A stretch of 27,827 bases of DNA from contig JAZUPA010000207.1 in NCBI GenBank assembly GCA_045604945.1, positions 1 through 27,827 of the forward strand. The letters are read 5' to 3'. Source of the stretch: JAISGQ01 sp045604945 (lineage in GTDB: Bacteria > Bacillota > Clostridia > Oscillospirales > Acutalibacteraceae). The notes under the pieces are model-generated. The model had not been told where the DNA came from. It searched no databases and was given only the letters and a program-made list of their open reading frames with translations. Shown piece by piece: positions 24,221 through 27,827 of this stretch. Every line of letters starts with the position of its first letter. Position 1 is the first letter of the stretch. Both the position numbers and the translations under genes were made by a program.

Positions 24221-25261
24221 ATGGAAATCGAAAGAAAATGGAAAATTGACAGATTTCCGGACCTGCCTGTTTCAAGATGGGCTGAGGTCTGGCAGGGGTA
24301 TCTGTCCCTTGACCCCGAGGTAAGGATAAGAAAAACCATCAGCGACAGGGGCGAAAGCTACAAGCTTGCAGTAAAAGGCAACGGAACCCTCAGCAGGACA
24401 GAGGTTGAACCCTATATTACCAAGGAAGATTTTGAGGACCTCTGCACTATGCTGAAAAAGCCCCTTGTTCATAAGGAATGGAAAGGCTATGAGCTTGAGG
24501 GAGGACTTCTGCTGGAGGTGAGCCTTGTAGACGGCGGTGAGCCCACTTCCTTTATGTATGCTGAGGTGGAGTTTCCCGATGAGGAGAGCGCAAACGCCTT
24601 TGTCGCTCCCGATTTTTTAGGGCAGGAAATGACCTATCAGACTGGATTCCGCATGAAAAACTACTGGAACGACAAGGTTTATTACAATGCACCTTATGTG
24701 CTGGCTTCTTCAAGCCCCAGAAGACGCGAGCTGCTTCATCAGGTGGGAATCAAGTTTGAAATTGTTTCTCCCGATGCTGATGAGACTCTGCCCGAAGATA
24801 TCGCGCCCGACAAGGCAGTTGAGCTGCTCAGTGAAAGAAAAGCTGAGGCGGCAAGGGATTCGGCAAGGGGACGGGTGCTTATCGCTGCTGATACCGTTGT
24901 TGCAAAGGACGGAGTTATCTACGGCAAACCCTCTGACGAGGAGAATGCATTTCGTATGCTCTCTGAGCTTTCGGGAAATACTCACGAGGTTTATACAGGA
25001 GTCTGTGTCCTGTTTCCCGATGGTGAAAAGGAGTGCTTCTCCGTCTGCACTGAGGTGACCTTTGCAGCTATGACCGACGAGGAAATCAGAGGTTACATTG
25101 CTTCAAAAGAGCCTTTCGGAAAGGCAGGAAGTTATGCGATTCAGGGACTTGGCGCTCAGTTTGTAAAGGGCATAAACGGAGATTATGCTAATGTTGTTGG
25201 TCTGCCTGTGGAGGCTCTGTGTGAGGTACTGAAAAAGCACGGCAGATTTACTACAGACTGA
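24221..25261 (+). CDS. CYTH domain fused to a Maf-type nucleotide pyrophosphatase
   Basis: A 346-residue two-domain protein. Residues 1-150 are a CYTH (triphosphate tunnel) domain: the ExExK signature is MEIERK (Glu2, Glu4, Lys6), followed by VRIRKT, YKLAVKG and the YAEVEF strand. Family members hydrolyse triphosphates, including inorganic ones. Residues about 158-346 are a Maf/YhdE domain: VLASSSPRRRELL, RKAEAA, AADTVV, GKP, KAGSYAIQGLG and NVVGLP. Maf enzymes hydrolyse dTTP, UTP or modified NTPs to monophosphates. The junction (YWNDKVYYNAPYV) is in frame with no break, and both catalytic sets appear intact. AGGAG is 7 bases before ATG 24221. The GH5 gene begins 17 bp downstream. Confidence 0.9.
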   Translation: MEIERKWKIDRFPDLPVSRWAEVWQGYLSLDPEVRIRKTISDRGESYKLAVKGNGTLSRTEVEPYITKEDFEDLCTMLKKPLVHKEWKGYELEGGLLLEVSLVDGGEPTSFMYAEVEFPDEESANAFVAPDFLGQEMTYQTGFRMKNYWNDKVYYNAPYVLASSSPRRRELLHQVGIKFEIVSPDADETLPEDIAPDKAVELLSERKAEAARDSARGRVLIAADTVVAKDGVIYGKPSDEENAFRMLSELSGNTHEVYTGVCVLFPDGEKECFSVCTEVTFAAMTDEEIRGYIASKEPFGKAGSYAIQGLGAQFVKGINGDYANVVGLPVEALCEVLKKHGRFTTD

Positions 25262-25278
25262 AAACAAGGAAGTATATT

Positions 25279-26394
25279 ATGAAAAAGCTTTTATCCGCTT
25301 TACTATCTCTTACTCTTGTTATCGCGGTTATTTTTTCAGGCTGCGCTGCCGATGACAACGGCTTTGAATCAGCTCAGCAGGCTGCAGACAATATTACTGT
25401 TGGCTGGAATCTGGGAAACACCCTCGACAGCAACGGCGAGTAGATAGGCTTATATTCCGAGGGCAAGCCCGAAAACTACGAAACTGCATGGGGAAATCCC
25501 GTTACAACACCCGAGCTGATGGAAACGGTTAAAGCTGCCGGGTTTAATGCAGTGCGTATCCCTGTGACATGGTACGAGCACATGAATGAAAAGGGCGAAA
25601 TCGACCCTCTTTGGTTTGCACGTGTTCAGGAAGTGGCTGATTATGTATTGGCGCAGGATATGTACTGCATCATAAATGTTCATCATGATTCAGGCGGCGG
25701 GTGGCTTCGTGCAACGCCCGAATGCTACAGCGTAAAATCGGAATTATTCGCAGCTCTGTGGACAAACATTGCGCTGCATTTCAAAGATTACGACGAGAAG
25801 TTAATGTTTGAGGGCTTCAACGAAATGCTTGACAGTGAATATCGCTGGGGAAATGCAGGCAGTGCCGAGGAATACAAGGCGCTGAATGATTTCAATCAGC
25901 TCTTTGTCGATTCTGTAAGGGCAACAGGGGGCAATAACGCACAGCGAAATCTTGTGGTGCAGGTCTATTCGGGAATGTGCGCTGACGGCTCTTTTGATAA
26001 TTTCATTCTGCCGAAGGACAGTACTGAAAATCATCTTATAATTCAGATTCACAATTACGACCCTCAGCCCTTTACATGGACAAGCGTCAGCTACACCGAG
26101 CCTACCGACCAGTGGGGTACTGATGCCGAAAAGAAGCATATTGAGAATCTTTTCAGGAAACTGGCTGATTTTTCAGCTCTTCAGGGAGCACCTGTGATTG
26201 TTGGCGAATGCGGCGCTGACTACAAGGGCATCGAGGATGTCCGCAAGGCGTATGTGAGACACTTTATTTCCTGCGCAGAAGAAAACAACATTAAGTGCTT
26301 CTGGTGGGATACGGGCGAAATGGCTCTGTTTGACAGAGTTTTATGCACCGAAAAGTATCCTGAAATAATCGACATACTGGACGAGCTTACATAG
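25279..26394 (+). pseudogene. GH5 family glycoside hydrolase lipoprotein, interrupted by an in-frame TAG
   Basis: A GH5 endo-beta-glucanase-like lipoprotein reading from ATG 25279 (AAGGAAG upstream) to TAG 26392-26394, with one in-frame TAG at 25441-25443, codon 55. Before it: signal peptide with lipobox Cys22 (VIFSGC) and GWNLGNTLDS (42-51). After it, in the same frame: ETAWGNPVTTPELM, VRIPVTW, NVHHDSGGGW (His134, His135), acid/base Glu182 in GFNEM, and nucleophile Glu310 in IVGECG. The pattern fits subfamily GH5_4-like endoglucanases or xyloglucanases (inference). No frameshift or other damage is visible, so the mutation is recent or a sequencing error. An internal start such as ATG 25519 would lose the signal peptide and first strand of the barrel. 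Confidence 0.9.
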
Positions 26395-26397
26395 TTT

Positions 26398-26427
26398 TTT
26401 ACACCGCATTAACATTCTGTCTATCAA
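26398..26427 (+). promoter_or_regulatory. Candidate promoter of the small lipoprotein gene
   Basis: TTTACA (26398-26403) and TATCAA (26422-26427) are 18 bp apart. The predicted start, near 26434, coincides with the first base of the inverted repeat at 26435-26474. Confidence 0.4.
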
Positions 26428-26434
26428 ATTATTT

Positions 26435-26474
26435 CCTCTCTCTGTTACCATTATTGTGTAATAACAGAGAGAGG
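26435..26474 (+). promoter_or_regulatory. 13-bp stem-loop enclosing the ribosome binding site
   Basis: CCTCTCTCTGTTA (26435-26447) and its perfect complement (26462-26474) are separated by 14 bases. The 3' arm contains AGAGAGG, the only Shine-Dalgarno sequence for ATG 26484 (spacing 9). Folding would block ribosome access. No U-tract follows, so it is not an ordinary terminator. Confidence 0.75.
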
Positions 26475-26483
26475 ATTATTATT

Positions 26484-26981
26484 ATGAAAAAGCTTTTATG
26501 TCTGGTATTGTCTGTACTGCTTCTTTCTCTTTGCGGCTGTTCGCAGGAAAAACAGGACGTTGTAGGTGAATCTGACTCAAGGCATACTGCAACACCTGAA
26601 GAATTAGTAGATATGTATTTTGAATATATCGAAAGCGGAAACGCAGCAGGTTTCGCTTCTTTATATTCTGAAAAATACAATCGGGACATGTACCCGGATA
26701 CAGAGGATTACGCCGAGGCAGTTTCAAGGAAAGATGCTATATTCGTTACCTTTAAGGGTTACGGCCTTGAGTATCTCGAAACAATCAACTCCTCATTCTC
26801 CTACGAAACGTATCCCGAGAACAATATCGAAGCTGTTATGCAGGGCTATGACAATGCCAACGGCTACGGCAAAATTGATTGTGAGGCTTGTTTTGTCCAC
26901 CCTGTCGACGGAGATAAGGCCGTTGTGCCGTTCAATTTTATTTTTGTTCAGATTGATGGTGTCTGGTATATTATAATCTGA
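26484..26981 (+). CDS. Small lipoprotein, possibly NTF2-like fold
   Basis: A 165-residue predicted lipoprotein with the lipobox LCGC, acylated Cys19. The mature part begins with a short charged linker (SQEKQDVVGESDSRH). It continues as TATPEELVDMYFEYIESGNAAGFASLYSEKY, a helix-helix pattern common at the start of NTF2-like domains, with strands ending in a C-terminal VQIDGVWYIII. The fold assignment is a guess from pattern. ATG 26484 is chosen over GTG 26454 because it begins the signal peptide and has AGAGAGG at spacing 9. That site is inside the inverted repeat at 26435-26474. The function is unknown; it follows the GH5 gene with its own probable promoter. Confidence 0.75.
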   Translation: MKKLLCLVLSVLLLSLCGCSQEKQDVVGESDSRHTATPEELVDMYFEYIESGNAAGFASLYSEKYNRDMYPDTEDYAEAVSRKDAIFVTFKGYGLEYLETINSSFSYETYPENNIEAVMQGYDNANGYGKIDCEACFVHPVDGDKAVVPFNFIFVQIDGVWYIII

Positions 26982-27041
26982 TCAGATCGCACGATATTTC
27001 ATTTATTCTTAATCATTTATTAACAATTTGTTCTTATTCCC

Positions 27042-27069
27042 TTGACATATACCATCTTTTATATATAAT
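27042..27069 (+). promoter_or_regulatory. Promoter of the duplicated membrane protein gene
   Basis: TTGACA (27042-27047) and TATAAT (27064-27069) are perfect hexamers with a 16-bp spacer. The start should be near 27076, just inside the leader stem at 27071-27128. Confidence 0.82.
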
Positions 27070-27070
27070 A

Positions 27071-27137
27071 AAAACGTGGGATTCTCTGCATTGATAAAAT
27101 TATTTTTTGCGAGAATTTCTCACGTTTTTGATTTTGA
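27071..27137 (+). promoter_or_regulatory. Structured 5' leader, possible attenuator
   Basis: AAAACGTG (27071-27078) pairs with CACGTTTT (27121-27128), and ATTCTC (27081-27086) pairs with GAGAAT (27111-27116), leaving a small bulge and a 24-nt AT-rich loop. The lower arm runs into TTTTTGATTTTG, like an intrinsic terminator. The ribosome binding site AAAGGGG lies beyond. No known riboswitch class was recognised. Confidence 0.5.
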
Positions 27138-27149
27138 AAGGGGTATTTT

Positions 27150-27788
27150 ATGAAAAAAGTCACTCTGTGGTCAATTATCGCAACAGCAGGTTTGTTTGTT
27201 ATAAACTTCCTGTCTGCTCACATCTTTGGGTTTATTTTCTCCCTTGATGACGGGTTCTACCGCTCAGGTTTCGGTGTAGCCTATTCTCCTGCATATTCAA
27301 GTGCCAGCGGTGTTCCCCGTCCCGAAAGCATTGAATTTGATTTTGTATCTCTTCTTTTGACACTGTTCGGTGTGTTTTTTATCGGTACCGTTATCTACGT
27401 TATCTATATGATTATTAAGCTTCCGAAAAAATTAAGCATCATTTCTCTTATCATCACCGCAGGAATGTTCCTCGCAAATCTCCTTTGCGGTATATTCCTC
27501 GATTTTCTCCCCTTTGGCATTATGTTGTTCGGCGGAGAAATGTATCAGATGGTCGGCTGCGGTGTGAATATCGTGCATTTTGTTCCTATGACCAGCATCG
27601 ATGACCCCGTAAAAAGCTCTACCCATATAAATTTTGAACCTTTTACCCTTATTCTTACCTTTGTTGTGGTTTTCTTTATTGCACTTATGATTTACCGTCT
27701 TAATAAACGCCGTGCAGAAAGAAAGGCAGCAAAGGCTGCAGCGGCTTCTGCAGTTGAGGAAACTGCAGACAATGACAGTCAGGACTGA
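27150..27788 (+). CDS. Four-helix membrane protein with internal duplication
   Basis: A 212-residue membrane protein. Two halves share a pattern: SIIATAGLFVINFLSAHIFG with SLIITAGMFLANLLCGIFLD, and SIEFDFVSLLLTLFGVFFIG with HINFEPFTLILTFVVVFFIA, each followed by a basic patch (KLPKK, NKRR). That gives four membrane segments with two loops containing Gly-rich, likely extracytoplasmic stretches, and an Ala/Lys/Glu-rich cytosolic tail (KAAKAAAASAVEE). No family is recognised. AAAGGGG is 6 bases before ATG 27150. It has its own promoter and a structured leader. A stem-loop after the stop runs to the window edge. Confidence 0.78.
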   Translation: MKKVTLWSIIATAGLFVINFLSAHIFGFIFSLDDGFYRSGFGVAYSPAYSSASGVPRPESIEFDFVSLLLTLFGVFFIGTVIYVIYMIIKLPKKLSIISLIITAGMFLANLLCGIFLDFLPFGIMLFGGEMYQMVGCGVNIVHFVPMTSIDDPVKSSTHINFEPFTLILTFVVVFFIALMIYRLNKRRAERKAAKAAAASAVEETADNDSQD

Positions 27789-27804
27789 TTTTATGATAAA
27801 AAGT

Positions 27805-27827
27805 CAACTGCAAAATTTACGCAGTTG
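27805..27827 (+). terminator. Stem-loop at the right window edge, probable terminator
   Basis: CAACTGC (27805-27811) and GCAGTTG (27821-27827) pair across a 9-nt loop. The stem reaches the last base of the window, so any U-tract is out of view. Confidence 0.6.

Noticed and set aside
25441..25443. TAG reassigned to an amino acid
   Set aside because: zur ends in TAG, with the next gene's ribosome binding site overlapping it, and the GH5 gene itself ends in TAG. Both need TAG to be a stop.

Overview
The window looks like chromosome from a Gram-positive Clostridia bacterium, most likely a Ruminococcus-like member of the Oscillospiraceae (inference). The pointers are lipobox lipoproteins, strong AGGAGG-type ribosome binding sites, a DegV protein, a DUF1836 protein, a lipoprotein-type zinc binding protein, and a GH5 cellulase-like enzyme opening GWNLGNTLD. 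TAA, TGA and TAG all end genes, so the code looks standard. Several starts are best read as TTG (prmA, the CAP protein, znuC) or GTG (the ECF sigma factor), chosen from Shine-Dalgarno spacing. No rRNA, tRNA, CRISPR array, IS element or phage gene was seen.

Layout. 1-129: left edge with a 91-bp direct repeat of SNF2 sequence, probably an assembly artefact. 130-2531: 5'-truncated SNF2 helicase and a metal-dependent amidohydrolase. 2528-2773 (-): small XRE regulator with an AACTTT operator-like cluster. 2957-4503: prmA and a small lipoprotein. 4549-7957 (-): MATE exporter, GerM-like lipoprotein, DegV protein. 8116-8763: DUF1836 protein. 8784-8981 (-): 65-residue small protein. 9243-14426: secreted protein of 1727 residues with one CAP domain, about eight BIG2-like repeats and about nine FN3-like repeats. 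14474-15847 (-): second MATE protein.

15963-19761 (-) is a compact zinc operon: zur-like regulator, znuA-like lipoprotein, znuC-like ATPase, znuB-like permease and an uncharacterised membrane protein. A near-consensus promoter and a perfect 21-bp Fur/Zur-type palindrome stand in front of it, and the genes are joined by 4-bp overlaps or gaps of at most 12 bp. It reads as one autoregulated zinc-uptake unit. 19863-21232 (-) holds an ECF sigma factor and its overlapping anti-sigma gene, and 21333-23340 (-) an OmpR-type response regulator and its histidine kinase.

23560-27788 (+): a small phosphoglycosyl transferase, an unusual CYTH-Maf fusion, a GH5 lipoprotein gene cut by an in-frame amber codon, a small lipoprotein whose ribosome binding site lies in a perfect 13-bp stem, and a membrane protein that appears to be an internal duplication.

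No wholly new multi-gene system is evident. The points most worth checking are the CYTH-Maf fusion, the amber-interrupted GH5 gene, the RBS-sequestering hairpin, and the zinc operon with its extra membrane protein and its Cys/His-tailed ATPase.
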